Assembly: GCF_022370835.2 (NCBI RefSeq)
Contig: NZ_CP092365.1
Span: forward strand, 868,001 to 932,000
Reading direction: 5' to 3'
Length of the DNA stretch: 64,000 nucleotides
From: Mycolicibacillus parakoreensis
GTDB lineage: Bacteria; Actinomycetota; Actinomycetes; Mycobacteriales; Mycobacteriaceae
Shown here: one piece after another, positions 26,367-38,759 of the stretch
Layout: every line of letters starts with the position of its first letter
Numbering within the stretch: the stretch's first letter is position 1
Notes under the pieces: model-generated
The model's input: only the letters and a program-made list of their open reading frames with translations
Told to the model about the DNA's origin: nothing
The model's database searches: none
Position numbers and translations under genes: made by a program

Positions 26367-27086
26367 ATGAGCCATCCCAGCACGTCCGAGCCCGGTCTGG
26401 TTCGCGAATTCCTCACGATCATCACCAATATCGCTGTGCCGCATAATGAGCCGCCGTCGCTGGTGTGGCGCCGCCGGGTCGTGGTGGCCGTCGTGTTGGT
26501 GGCCGGTGCGCTGCTGCTGGGTTGGGCGATGCGCCACGACATCGACGACCCGGCGTTCGCCTGGTCGCTGGGGGGTCTGGCCGTGCTCTGGGCCGTCGGT
26601 GCGCTCCTGTCCGGGCCGCTGCACCTGGGCACCGTGCGGTTCCGGGGCCGCTACGAGCGTCCGGTGTTCACCGGCACCGGGATCGGCGTGGTGGTCGGTG
26701 GGCTGTTCGTGCTGGGGGCGTGGGCCACGCGGCAGGTCCCAGCGGTCGCCGAGGCCGCTACGGGGCTGGTCGGACGGGCCGACGAGAGCAGCCTGCGCCT
26801 GCTGGTCGGTCTGGTGGTGCTCAACGCGATCGCCGAGGAGATGTTCTTCCGGGGGGCGGTCTACACCGCGGTCGTGCGCTTCTACCCGCTGGTGATCTCC
26901 ACGGTGCTCTACACCGCGGTCATCGCGGCCAGCGGCAACTGGCTGCTGGTGGTCGCCGCGGTGATCCTCGGGACGGTCTGCGGGGTGGAACGCCGCGCCA
27001 CCAACGGGGTGCTGGCGCCGGTCCTGACCCATCTGGTGTGGGGGCTGGTGGTGGTGCTGGTACTGCCGTCGCTGTTCGGCGGCTAA
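26367..27086 (+). CDS. CPBP-family intramembrane metalloprotease
   Basis: 239 residues with about six transmembrane segments. Motif 1 EEMFFRG (two Glu plus Arg) and a later His in LTHLVWG are those of CAAX-type/bacteriocin-immunity proteases. AGGAGG (26354-26359) precedes the ATG. In mycobacteria such proteins have no defined substrate. It is followed by a 153-bp gap with a GC-rich direct repeat and two tandem hairpins before the convergent crotonase. Confidence 0.85.
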   Translation: MSHPSTSEPGLVREFLTIITNIAVPHNEPPSLVWRRRVVVAVVLVAGALLLGWAMRHDIDDPAFAWSLGGLAVLWAVGALLSGPLHLGTVRFRGRYERPVFTGTGIGVVVGGLFVLGAWATRQVPAVAEAATGLVGRADESSLRLLVGLVVLNAIAEEMFFRGAVYTAVVRFYPLVISTVLYTAVIAASGNWLLVVAAVILGTVCGVERRATNGVLAPVLTHLVWGLVVVLVLPSLFGG

Positions 27087-27168
27087 GCGACGTCGCCGCC
27101 CCGCCCGCCGCACGCCCAGGGCCCGCCGCCGGCCGCGCGCCCAGGGCCCGCCGCCCCCCCCGCGGCGT

Positions 27169-27224
27169 CGAGCGTGAAGCTGGTTTCACGTTCGGCCGCG
27201 AGCGTGAACCTGTCTTCACGCTCG
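27169..27224. repeat. Two tandem 26-bp dyads between convergent genes
   Basis: CGAGCGTGAA-N6-TTCACGNTCG occurs at 27169-27194 (one G-T wobble/mismatch) and 27199-27224 (10-bp perfect arms), 30 bp apart start to start. Just upstream a GC-rich unit containing GCCCAGGGCCCGCCGCC is repeated (about 27114-27130 and 27138-27155). Placed between two convergent stop codons, the hairpins may terminate both transcripts, or may be copies of a dispersed intergenic element. Confidence 0.88.
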
Positions 27225-27239
27225 GCGGGGTGGAGGTGG

Positions 27240-28037
27240 TCAGCTGTCGGTGAAGGCCGGGTCGCGGCGCTCCTGGAACGCCGTGATGCCCTCCCGGAAG
27301 TCGTTGGCCGCCAGCAGCTGTGACTGCCCGACGTATTCGCGGTCGAGGGTGGGGTCCAGCTCGGTCAGTGTGGCGGTGTTGATGGCGTGCTTGGTTTTGG
27401 CGAACGCCACCGCGGCCCCGGATTTGAGCCCGTCGACGACCGCGTCGACCTCGGCGTCAAACCGGTCGGCGGGGTAGACCGCGCTGATCAGCCCCCAGTC
27501 CAGGGCGTCGGCGGCCGGCAACCGCTCGGCGAGCAGCGCCATGCGCAGCGCGCGGATCCGGCCGATGGCGGCGGCCACCAACGCCGAGGCGCCGCCGTCG
27601 GGCATCAGCCCGATCTTGGTGAACGCAAGCATGAAAAACGCCTTCTCCGAGGCGAGCACCAGGTCGCAGGCCAACGCCAACGAGACTCCCACCCCGGCGG
27701 CCGGGCCCTGCACGACGGCGACCACCGGCCGCGGCAGGGCGGTGATCGCCCGCACCGCCCGGTTGGCCGCCACGATGATGTCGGTGGGGACCCCGTCGGC
27801 GACGTCGTCGGGGCCGATGCCCGCACCCGAGCTGAACCCGCGCCCGGCGCCGCCGAGGCGCACCACCTTGACCCGCGGGTCGCGTGCGGCGGCCTCCATG
27901 ACCTCGGCGATGCCGTCGAGCACCTCCAGGGTGACCGAGTTGAGGCTGTCGGGGCGGTTGATGGTCACCGACAGCACGCCGTCGGTGAGGTCGACGAGGA
28001 CTCCGTCGACGGGGGGCAAGGTGTCCGGTGTGGTCAT
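27240..28037 (-). CDS. echA10: Crotonase-family protein (EchA10-like)
   Basis: 265 residues. Oxyanion block GFSSGAGIG, and QGPAAGVGVSLALACD. The catalytic Glu164 position reads LMPDGGAS, Asp-type as in enoyl-CoA isomerases rather than hydratases. Divergent from mcr exactly as Rv1142c (echA10) is from Rv1143, hence the symbol. ATG 28037 has TAAGGT (complement of 28045-28050) 7 nt upstream, leaderless. Likely acts with Mcr on branched or steroid side-chain acyl-CoA, which is inference. Confidence 0.85.
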   Translation of the reverse strand: MTTPDTLPPVDGVLVDLTDGVLSVTINRPDSLNSVTLEVLDGIAEVMEAAARDPRVKVVRLGGAGRGFSSGAGIGPDDVADGVPTDIIVAANRAVRAITALPRPVVAVVQGPAAGVGVSLALACDLVLASEKAFFMLAFTKIGLMPDGGASALVAAAIGRIRALRMALLAERLPAADALDWGLISAVYPADRFDAEVDAVVDGLKSGAAVAFAKTKHAINTATLTELDPTLDREYVGQSQLLAANDFREGITAFQERRDPAFTDS

Positions 28038-28124
28038 GGGCCACACCTTAAGCGGCCGGGTTGCGGGGGTCTCACTTGAGGCTGCCATGATGCACAGCAC
28101 ACAGTTCGGACGAGGAGGTCGGTC

Positions 28125-29210
28125 ATGGCGGGTCCACTGCAGGGATTGCGGGTCATCGAGTTGGCCGGGATCGGGCCCGGACCGCACGCGGCGATGATCC
28201 TCGGTGATCTGGGCGCCGACGTGGTCCGGGTGGAGCGCCCGCCGAAATTCGGCAACGAGCCCAGCAAGGACACCATGCTGCGCAACCGGCGTTCGGTCAC
28301 CGCCGACCTGAAAGCGCCCGAGGGACGCGACCTGGTGTTGGCGCTCGTCGCCAAGGCCGACGTGCTCATCGAGGGCTTCCGCCCCGGGGTCACCGAACGG
28401 CTGGGGCTGGGTCCTGAGGACTGCGCCCGGGTCAACGAGCGGTTGATCTACGGGCGGATGACCGGGTGGGGCCAAGACGGGCCCCGCGCGCTGCAGGCCG
28501 GCCACGACATCAACTACATCTCGCTCAACGGCGTGCTGCACGCGATCGGCCGCAAGGAGGAGCGCCCGGTACCGCCGCTGAACCTGGCCGGCGACTTCGG
28601 CGGCGGGTCACTGTTTTTGCTGGTCGGCATCCTCGCGGCGCTCTGGGAGCGCCACCACTCCGGCACGGGGCAGGTCGTCGACGCCGCGATGGTCGACGGG
28701 TCGGCGATGCTCGCGGCGATGATGTGGAGCTTCCGGTCGCAGGGGTTGTGGAAAGACGAGCGCGGCGCCAACATGCTCGACACCGGCGCGCCCTACTACG
28801 ACACCTACACCTGCGCCGACGGGCGCTACGTCGCGGTCGGCGCGATCGAGCCGCAGTTCTACGCCGAGCTGCTGGCCAAACTCGGCCTCGACGCCGCCGA
28901 GCTGCCCGCCCAGAACGACGTGGGCGGCTGGCCGGAGCTGCGCCAGCGGTTCACCGAGGCGTTCGCCGCCCACGACCGCGACCACTGGGCCCGGGTGTTC
29001 GCCGGCTCGGACGCCTGCGTCACCCCGGTGCTGGCGTTCGGCGAGGTCCTCGACGACGCGCACATCGCCGAGCGCGACACGTTCTACGACGTCGGCGGCT
29101 ACCTGCAGCCGCGGCCCGCGCCGCGGTTCTCCCGCAGCGTGCCCGACACCCCGGTGCCGCCGGCCGCCCTGGGGGCCGACAATCAGGCGATCCTCGACGA
29201 GTGGGTATAG
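28125..29210 (+). CDS. mcr: Alpha-methylacyl-CoA racemase
   Basis: 361 residues of the family III CoA-transferase fold. The sequence closely follows M. tuberculosis Mcr (Rv1143) as I recall it. Catalytic His in [10 protein letters not shown] (H127) and Asp in [11 protein letters not shown] (D157) are shifted by one from the published H126/D156. It interconverts (2R)- and (2S)-methyl-branched acyl-CoA, needed before beta-oxidation of sterol side chains and phytanic-type acids. GAGGAGG lies upstream of the ATG. Divergent from echA10 and followed 54 bp on by an SDR gene. Confidence 0.95.
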   Translation: MAGPLQGLRVIELAGIGPGPHAAMILGDLGADVVRVERPPKFGNEPSKDTMLRNRRSVTADLKAPEGRDLVLALVAKADVLIEGFRPGVTERLGLGPEDCARVNERLIYGRMTGWGQDGPRALQAGHDINYISLNGVLHAIGRKEERPVPPLNLAGDFGGGSLFLLVGILAALWERHHSGTGQVVDAAMVDGSAMLAAMMWSFRSQGLWKDERGANMLDTGAPYYDTYTCADGRYVAVGAIEPQFYAELLAKLGLDAAELPAQNDVGGWPELRQRFTEAFAAHDRDHWARVFAGSDACVTPVLAFGEVLDDAHIAERDTFYDVGGYLQPRPAPRFSRSVPDTPVPPAALGADNQAILDEWV

Positions 29211-29215
29211 TCCAA

Positions 29216-29231
29216 CCAACCAGTAGGTTGG
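29216..29231. promoter_or_regulatory. Dyad operator candidate before the SDR gene
   Basis: CCAACC-AGTA-GGTTGG: 6-bp perfect arms with a 4-nt centre, immediately after the mcr stop and 34 bp before the GTG of the SDR gene. Another CCAACC copy partly overlaps at 29212-29217. Looks like a TetR-type site. No regulator gene is near. Confidence 0.5.
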
Positions 29232-29264
29232 GCGGCGGCGCGGCCGTCGGAAAGGAATCGATCA

Positions 29265-31041
<1,777 letters not shown>

Positions 31042-31150
31042 CCGGGGCGACCCGGCCGGAGAAGGACCCGAGACGGTGGGGGCCGCCACTGGAAGGGCTG
31101 CTGCGGCGGCGCAGGCCACACCGGTCACACCGCAGCTGGGAACCGGTCAG

Positions 31151-31182
31151 GCGGCGCACACCCGGTCTCGGGGGTGCGCCGC
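31151..31182. terminator. Hairpin between convergent genes
   Basis: GCGGCGCAC (31151-31159) pairs perfectly with 31174-31182. After one A/G mismatch, CCC/GGG extends the stem to a 6-nt loop. It lies between the stop of the NMO gene (31041) and the stop of a small convergent gene (31197) and can serve both. Confidence 0.6.
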
Positions 31183-31196
31183 GCCGGTGCCGGCGG

Positions 31197-31328
31197 TCAG
31201 CTGGCGGTGGCCAGGTACTGGCCGTCGTCAAACTGCTCCGAGGTGTCACCCTCCACCAGCACGTCGCCGTGGTAGAGCGCCTCGAAGTCAACCTTGATGA
31301 CGTCAGAGCTTGAGTCGTCGATCCACAT
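31197..31328 (-). CDS. 43-residue acidic protein, unknown
   Basis: ATG at 31328, TGA at 31197. The product starts MWIDDSSSDVIKVDFEAL and is acidic (many Asp/Glu), with no membrane segment or Cys. Nearly all codons end in G or C, as in neighbouring real genes. I do not recognise the family. It lies divergent from mmpL13 (193 bp between starts, a relatively AT-rich stretch with likely promoters) and convergent to the NMO gene. It could be a small adaptor, but function is unknown. Confidence 0.6.
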   Translation of the reverse strand: MWIDDSSSDVIKVDFEALYHGDVLVEGDTSEQFDDGQYLATAS

Positions 31329-31521
31329 GCCTTGGAGCCTATGGGTCACTATTAAGGAATCATTGAGTCACGATTCGGAAAACAGTGAAATTCCTACCCC
31401 GGAGTAGGGTTTGCCGTCGGCCACCGACGAGTTGCGGGCCGGCCGCCGTTTGCGGTGGTCGCGGCGGATCGCGGCGGCCGGGGCCGAGGCCGTAGTCCGA
31501 TAGCGGAAGGACACCCAGATC

Positions 31522-33735
31522 GTGCTGCACCGGATCGCTCTGCTGGCCCTGACCGCGCCGCGCCGCGTGGTCGCGGTGGCCGCGCTGGTCATGGTCGGCG
31601 CGGCCGTCTTCGGGGTGCCGGTGGCCGGCACGTTGTCCGCCGGCGGGTTCCAGGACCCCGCCGCCGAGTCGGCACAGGCCACGGCGTTGCTCACCGAGAA
31701 ATTCCGCCAGAGTGATCAACAGCTGCTGGTGCTGCTCACCGCCGACGCGGGGGTCGGCGCCAAACCGGTGGCCCGCGTCGGTGCGGACATCACCGATCAG
31801 CTGACCGCGTCGCGGTGGGTGCTCAGCGTCACCTCCGCGTGGACGCCCGGCCCGCAGGCGGCCGAGCTGACCAGCCGCGACGGCCGGTCGGGGCTGATCG
31901 TGGCCAACCTCGCCGGCGGGGAGAACAACGCGCAGCGCTACGCCGACGCCCTGGCCGCCGACCTGCCCGACGACAGCGACGGGGTGCAGGTGCGTGCCGG
32001 GGGCAGCGCCATGGTCTACGCCCAGATCAACCAGCAGACCGAGCACGACCTGCTGCTGATGGAGTCGATCGCGATCCCGCTGAGCTTCCTGGTGCTGGTG
32101 TGGGTGTTCGGCGGGCTGCTGGCCGCCGCACTGCCGGTGGCGGTGGGCGCGCTGGCCATCGTCGGGTCGATGGCGGTCCTGCGCCTGATCACGTTCACCA
32201 CCGACGTCTCGATCTTCGCGCTGAACCTCACCGTGGCGATGGGCCTGGCGCTGGCCATCGACTACACGCTGCTGATCGTCAGCCGGTACCGCGACGAGCT
32301 GGCCGACGGCGTCGATCCCGAGCGGGCCCTGATCCGCACGGTCGCCACCGCGGGGCGCACCGTGCTGTTCTCCGCGGTGACCGTGGCGTTGTCGGTCTCG
32401 GCGATGGTGCTGTTCCCGATGTACTTCCTCCGATCGTTCGCCTACGCCGGGGTCGCCACCGTCGCCTTCGCCGCGATCGCCGCGGTGGTGGTGACCCCCG
32501 CGGTGATCGTGCTGTTCGGGCCGCGGCTGAACATGCTCGATGTGCGCGCCCTGGCCCGCCGGCTGCTGCGCCGGGCGGTTCCGCCGCGGCGGCCGGTGCG
32601 GGAGCTGTTCTGGTACCGCTGGTCGAGCGCGGTGATGCGCCGCGCGGTGCCCGTCGGCGCGGCGGTGGTGTTGCTGCTGCTTGTGCTCGGCGCGCCGTTT
32701 CTCGGGGTCCGTTGGGGCTTCCCCGACGAGCGGGTGCTGCCGGCCTCGGCGTCGGCGCACCAGGTCGGAGATCAGCTGCGCGAGGACTTCGCCGGCGATT
32801 CGGCCACCGCGGTGACCGTGGTCGTCCCCGACGCCGACGGACTCGACCCGGCCGCGCTGGATCGCTACGGGGCCGCGCTGTCGCGGGTCGGCGACGTCGC
32901 CGCGGTGTCGACACCGACCGCCACGTTCGTCGACGGCGGCGCCTACGGCCCGCCCACGGCGGGTGGACGCGCCGACGGCAGCGCCTATCTGACCGTTTCC
33001 AGCCACGCCGCGCTGTTCTCGGAGGCCTCCGAACGGCAACTCGACGCGTTGCACGCCGTGCCCGGCCCGGACGGGAGGGCGGTGCAGATGGCCGGACTCG
33101 CGCAGATCAACCGGGACAGCGTCGCGGCGATCACCTCCCGGATTCCGCTGGTGTTGACGGTGATCGGGGTGGTGACCTTCGTGCTGCTGTTCCTGCTCAC
33201 CGGCAGCGTCGTGCTGCCGCTCAAGGCGCTGGTGCTCAACGTGTTGTCGTTGACCGCAGCGTTCGGGGCACTGGTCTGGATCTTCCAGGACGGTCATCTG
33301 GGGGCCTTCGGCACCACCCCGACCGGCACCCTGGTCGCCAACATGCCGGTGCTGTTGTTCTGCATCGCGTTCGGGTTGTCGATGGACTACGAGGTGTTCC
33401 TGCTCTCCCGCATCCGGGAGTACTGGTTGGACTCGGCGCAGACCAGCGCCGACAACGACGACAGCGTCGCGCTCGGACTGGCCCGCACCGGCCGGGTCAT
33501 CACCGCCGCGGCGCTGATCATGTCGATCTCGTTCGCCGGGCTGATCGCCGCGCAGGTGTCGTTCATGCGCATGTTCGGGGTGGGGTTGACCGTGGCGATC
33601 CTCGTCGACGCCACCCTGGTGCGGATGGTGTTGGTGCCGGCGTTCATGCACGTGCTGGGCCGCTGGAACTGGTGGGCACCGCCCGCGCTGACCCGGCTGC
33701 ACGGCCGCATCGGTATCAGCGAGACGAGCGCCTAA
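31522..33735 (+). CDS. mmpL13: MmpL-family transporter, intact MmpL13
   Basis: 737 residues: RND-type lipid transporter with two halves. Transmembrane proton-relay pairs Asp-Tyr are present in AIDYTLLIVSRYRDE (D247-Y248) and SMDYEVFLLSRIREYW (D622-Y623). N-terminal helix, periplasmic loop (about 40-180), five helices, second loop, five helices. In M. tuberculosis the corresponding gene is split into mmpL13a and mmpL13b (Rv1145/Rv1146). Here it is one frame. GTG 31522 has GGAAGGA at 31505-31511. The cytoplasmic tail is short, as in the smaller MmpL class. Lipid cargo unknown. Confidence 0.92.
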   Translation: MLHRIALLALTAPRRVVAVAALVMVGAAVFGVPVAGTLSAGGFQDPAAESAQATALLTEKFRQSDQQLLVLLTADAGVGAKPVARVGADITDQLTASRWVLSVTSAWTPGPQAAELTSRDGRSGLIVANLAGGENNAQRYADALAADLPDDSDGVQVRAGGSAMVYAQINQQTEHDLLLMESIAIPLSFLVLVWVFGGLLAAALPVAVGALAIVGSMAVLRLITFTTDVSIFALNLTVAMGLALAIDYTLLIVSRYRDELADGVDPERALIRTVATAGRTVLFSAVTVALSVSAMVLFPMYFLRSFAYAGVATVAFAAIAAVVVTPAVIVLFGPRLNMLDVRALARRLLRRAVPPRRPVRELFWYRWSSAVMRRAVPVGAAVVLLLLVLGAPFLGVRWGFPDERVLPASASAHQVGDQLREDFAGDSATAVTVVVPDADGLDPAALDRYGAALSRVGDVAAVSTPTATFVDGGAYGPPTAGGRADGSAYLTVSSHAALFSEASERQLDALHAVPGPDGRAVQMAGLAQINRDSVAAITSRIPLVLTVIGVVTFVLLFLLTGSVVLPLKALVLNVLSLTAAFGALVWIFQDGHLGAFGTTPTGTLVANMPVLLFCIAFGLSMDYEVFLLSRIREYWLDSAQTSADNDDSVALGLARTGRVITAAALIMSISFAGLIAAQVSFMRMFGVGLTVAILVDATLVRMVLVPAFMHVLGRWNWWAPPALTRLHGRIGISETSA

Positions 33736-33771
33736 GGTGAGGGCGAGACCACACGGCACCGGAGGGACTTC

Positions 33772-34410
33772 GTGAGCGGCACCGCACCCGTCAACCACCC
33801 GTTTTTCGCTCGGATCTGGACCTACCTGTCGGCCCATGAGACCGCGTGGCTGCACGACCGGCGTCGGGAGAACCTGGCCGGGCTGACCGGACGGGTGCTG
33901 GAGGTGGGGGCCGGAACCGGCACCAACTTCGCGTTCTACCCCGCCACGGTGACCCAGGTGGTGGCCGTCGAACCGGAGCCGCGGCTGCGGGAGGCGGCCG
34001 GGCGCGCCGCGGCCGCCGCGCCGGTTCCGGTGCAGGTGCGCGCCGGCACCGCCGAGGACCTCGTGCCCGACGACCCGTTCGACGCGGTGGTGTGTTCGCT
34101 GATGCTCTGCTCGGTCGCCGATCCGCCCGCGGTGTTACGTCGGCTCGCCGCCCACCTGCGCGACGGCGGGGAACTGCGCTACTTCGAGCACGTCGCGAGC
34201 AGCGGCGCCCGCGGCGGGTTGCAGCGCGCCGTGGACGCCACGTTCTGGCCCCGGCTGTTCGGGAACTGTCACACCCACCGCGACACCGAGGCCAGCATCA
34301 CCGCGGCCGGTTTCGTGCCCCAGCAGTCGCGCCGCGGCCACCAGTTCCCGGTCTGGGCGCCGGTGCCGGTCTCGGAGTTCGTGCTGGGCCGTGCGTTGAA
34401 ACCGGCCTGA
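33772..34410 (+). CDS. Class I SAM-dependent methyltransferase (Rv1147-like)
   Basis: 212 residues. SAM motif I is VLEVGAGTGTNFAFY, acidic end of strand 2 AVEPEP, and a later DAVVCSLMLCSV. C-terminal blocks with Cys/His resemble PmtA/UbiE-type lipid methyltransferases. GGAGGGA precedes the GTG and the gene begins 36 nt after mmpL13, so it is co-transcribed and may methylate the lipid carried by MmpL13 (inference). Confidence 0.85.
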   Translation: MSGTAPVNHPFFARIWTYLSAHETAWLHDRRRENLAGLTGRVLEVGAGTGTNFAFYPATVTQVVAVEPEPRLREAAGRAAAAAPVPVQVRAGTAEDLVPDDPFDAVVCSLMLCSVADPPAVLRRLAAHLRDGGELRYFEHVASSGARGGLQRAVDATFWPRLFGNCHTHRDTEASITAAGFVPQQSRRGHQFPVWAPVPVSEFVLGRALKPA

Positions 34411-34421
34411 TCCGGCCGTCC

Positions 34422-35141
34422 TCAGCGCTCACCGAGCAGCGTCGGCAGGCGCTGCAGCAGGGTGGGCAACGCGCGGCTGGCCGATTCGCGCACCACGACG
34501 GTGGCGCTGCCCGACAGCGGGGTCGGCTCCGGGTTGACCTCGACGACCGCCGTGCCGCGCGCCAGCGCCATCTCCGGCAGCCCCGCCGCCGGATAGACGA
34601 TCGAGGAGGTGCCGACCACCACCACGACGTCGGCGGTCTCGGTGGCCTGCACCGCCCGCCGCCAGGGCTCGGTGGGCAGCTGCTCGCCGAACCACACGAT
34701 GTCGGGCCGGATCAGGTCGCCGCAGCCGCAGTGCGGCGGATCGACCTCCAGCGCCGGCTCGGCCATCTCGGGCAACGGCCCCCGGTAGGGGGCGTCGCAC
34801 CCGGCGCAGCGGAACTCGAACAGGCTGCCGTGCAGGTGGTGGACGTCGCGGCTGCCGGCACGTTCGTGGAGATCATCGACGTTCTGGGTGATCACCGTGA
34901 CCTCGCCATGATCCTGCCAGGCCGCCACCGCGCGATGCCCGTCGTTGGGGGCGACGTCGCCGACCAGGTGATGGCGCCACAGATACCAGCCCCACACCCG
35001 TTCGGGATGCCGCTGCCAGCCCTCGACGCTGGAGAGCTCATAGGGGTCGAAGCGAGCCCACAAACCGACCTTGTCGTCACGGAACGTCGGCACCCCGCTC
35101 TCCGCGGAGATGCCCGCGCCGCTGAGCACCGCGATACGCAT
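34422..35141 (-). CDS. NAD-dependent protein deacylase, class III sirtuin
   Basis: 239 residues. [29 protein letters not shown] and the catalytic HLHG (H104). Zinc Cys pairs RCAGC (C112, C115) and HCGCG (C138, C140). Y53 and R56 form the Tyr-x-x-Arg pair that lets class III sirtuins (SIRT5/CobB) remove succinyl, malonyl and acetyl groups. Corresponds to Rv1151c. TAGGTT lies 6 nt before the ATG. Convergent with the methyltransferase gene (11 nt apart). Likely reverses non-enzymatic lysine acylation from the acyl-CoA pools of nearby pathways (inference). Confidence 0.93.
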   Translation of the reverse strand: MRIAVLSGAGISAESGVPTFRDDKVGLWARFDPYELSSVEGWQRHPERVWGWYLWRHHLVGDVAPNDGHRAVAAWQDHGEVTVITQNVDDLHERAGSRDVHHLHGSLFEFRCAGCDAPYRGPLPEMAEPALEVDPPHCGCGDLIRPDIVWFGEQLPTEPWRRAVQATETADVVVVVGTSSIVYPAAGLPEMALARGTAVVEVNPEPTPLSGSATVVVRESASRALPTLLQRLPTLLGER

Positions 35142-35188
35142 ACCCCCAACCTATCCGGGTGGCCCCGGGGTGGGGCGATACTGGGGTC

Positions 35189-35614
35189 ATGGACCCGGGG
35201 CAGTGGCGGCAGTGGTTTCGCATCGACGACACCGCCGGCAGCCCGCTGTTCGAGCAGATCCGCACCCAGATCGTCGACGGGGTGCGCTCCGGCGCCCTGG
35301 CGCCGGGCACCCGATTGCCGACCGTGCGCGACCTTGCCGCCGAACTCGGCCTGGCGGTCAACACCGTGGCGCGCGCCTACCGGGAGCTGGAGACCGCCGG
35401 GGTGGTGGAGACCCGGCGGCGGTTCGGCACATTCATCGCCCGCACCGACCCGACCGACGCCACCCTGGCGGCCGCGGCGGCCCGCTACGCCGAGGCCGTC
35501 CGCGGGTTGGGGCTGGGGCGCGCCGAGGCGCTGGCTTACGTCGCCGCCGCGTTCGACGGGGCGAATTCGAGCAGCGTCAACGCGCCGCGCAGCCAGTCCA
35601 GCAGCGGCAGCTGA
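35189..35614 (+). CDS. GntR-family (YtrA-type) regulator
   Basis: 141 residues. Winged helix-turn-helix at about 10-75 ([41 protein letters not shown]), with only a short C-terminal extension as in YtrA-type GntR proteins, so ligand sensing is not obvious. Corresponds to Rv1152. ATG 35189 has GATACT-like -10 6 nt before. Its last 26 codons overlap the convergent omt gene by 79 bp and look low in complexity (Ser/Ala). Divergent from the sirtuin by 47 bp, so it may control both. Confidence 0.88.
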   Translation: MDPGQWRQWFRIDDTAGSPLFEQIRTQIVDGVRSGALAPGTRLPTVRDLAAELGLAVNTVARAYRELETAGVVETRRRFGTFIARTDPTDATLAAAAARYAEAVRGLGLGRAEALAYVAAAFDGANSSSVNAPRSQSSSGS

Positions 35615-36390
35615 TAGCTCAGGCCCAGCACGGTGTTGAACAGCATCCCCCGCCCGGGCGGCAGGCGCAGATCGTGCACGGTGCCGACACCGGCAACGGT
35701 GTCGGAGAGCGCAGCCAGCTGCGACGGCGTGCGGCTGAACGGCATCGGCGGGATCCGGTAGCGCCGCGACGCCGGCAGACCGCGCCGCGTCAGCGCGGCC
35801 AGCCACATCGGCGGCAGATCGAAGAGCATCTGCGCGCCCGGGAACCGGGCGGCGCACGCGGCGATCAACTCCAGCGCCTGCTCGGGCTGCAGATACATCA
35901 GCAGGCCCTCGGCGGTGATGAACACCCCGTGCTCGGGGTCGACGCGATCCATCCAGCTGTAGTCCAGGGCGGACTGGGCCACCGCGCTGATCCGCGGCGA
36001 CGTCGGCAACAGCCGCGAGCGCAACTCGATCACCGGCGGCAGGTCGACGGTGATCCACCGGAACTGCGGGTCGGCGATCGCGGCGTCCAACCGCCAGAAG
36101 CTGGTCTGCAGTCCCTCGGCCAACGCCACCACCGTGGCCGCCGGGTGCGCCTGCAGATACCGGCCGGTGTGGAGGTCGAACGCCCGGGCGCGCAGGGCCA
36201 TGTCCTGGCGGGTGTTGCCGAACTTGGCGAAGTCGAAGTCGATCGCGTCGACCAACGCGATCGCCATCGGATCGTCGAGCACCGCGTCGGGCCGGCGGGC
36301 CTCGCGGGCACGCGAATTCAACGTCAACAGTGCGGTCTCCGACACCCCGGTCAGCGTGACCTTGTGTTTGGCTGCAGTCATCGGGGCCAT
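35536..36390 (-). CDS. omt: LCM-family O-methyltransferase (Omt, Rv1153c-like)
   Basis: 284 residues of the leucine carboxyl methyltransferase-like family common in mycobacteria. SAM site near [16 protein letters not shown], motif [11 protein letters not shown], and [19 protein letters not shown] 36390 has GGGGTGA (complement of 36394-36400) overlapping the upstream gene's stop, so translation is coupled. ATG 36381 is an alternative. The substrate is unknown for the family in general. 3' end overlaps the GntR gene. Confidence 0.85.
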   Translation of the reverse strand: MAPMTAAKHKVTLTGVSETALLTLNSRAREARRPDAVLDDPMAIALVDAIDFDFAKFGNTRQDMALRARAFDLHTGRYLQAHPAATVVALAEGLQTSFWRLDAAIADPQFRWITVDLPPVIELRSRLLPTSPRISAVAQSALDYSWMDRVDPEHGVFITAEGLLMYLQPEQALELIAACAARFPGAQMLFDLPPMWLAALTRRGLPASRRYRIPPMPFSRTPSQLAALSDTVAGVGTVHDLRLPPGRGMLFNTVLGLSYQLPLLDWLRGALTLLEFAPSNAAAT

Positions 36391-36394
36391 TGTG

Positions 36395-36919
36395 TCACCC
36401 CGCGCGGGCCACCACCTTGCCCAGCGTGCGCAGGTTGCGGGTCGTCGTCACCGGTTTGAACCGCGCGGCGCCCATCGTGGCCCCGATCGCGCTCTTCAGC
36501 GTGGCGTTCTTGGGCGCCTGCCAGTACACGACGCCGTCGCCGCGGGCGATCTTCTCGTCGGGCCCGGCGGTCAGCCCCGCCAGCTCGTCGAGGGCCGCCG
36601 GGTCGGTGACGAACGTGACGTAGGAGTGGTGGCCGTCCACCTCGGGGGTGAACGGATAGTCGGCGATGATCGCGCGCAGCGCGGTGAGCTCACAGGTCAG
36701 CACCCAGGCCGGATAGTCGAACCGCTGCCGCATCCGCTGTTGGGCGCCGGCGGTGACCGCGGCGGCGTCGGCGTCGGAGTCCACCAGGATGTTGCCGCTG
36801 GCCAGCACGGTGCGCACCGCGCCGAACCCGGCGTCGGTGAGCGCGGCGGCCACGTCGGCCATCTTGAGGGTGACGCCGCCGACGTTGACCCCGCGCAGCA
36901 GCAACACATAGGTGGTCAC
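36395..36919 (-). CDS. DUF1697-family protein
   Basis: 174 residues. TTYVLLLRGVNVGG at the start and VRTVLASGNILVDSD are the hallmark blocks of DUF1697, whose function is not known. No signal or membrane segment. GTG 36919 was chosen because the conserved block begins two codons later. Stop codon is 4 nt from the omt ATG, so they form an operon. Divergent from the F420-type oxidoreductase gene (47 bp). Confidence 0.85.
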   Translation of the reverse strand: MTTYVLLLRGVNVGGVTLKMADVAAALTDAGFGAVRTVLASGNILVDSDADAAAVTAGAQQRMRQRFDYPAWVLTCELTALRAIIADYPFTPEVDGHHSYVTFVTDPAALDELAGLTAGPDEKIARGDGVVYWQAPKNATLKSAIGATMGAARFKPVTTTRNLRTLGKVVARAG

Positions 36920-36957
36920 AGGTTCACCGTAGGGCCACCGCGGCACCGGCGACGTAG

Positions 36958-38698
<1,741 letters not shown>

Positions 38699-38759
38699 GG
38701 GAGAAACCTAACCGTGCCGACGCTAGGTAGTTTCCCCCGAATTCGGCCGCGGCGCGGGC

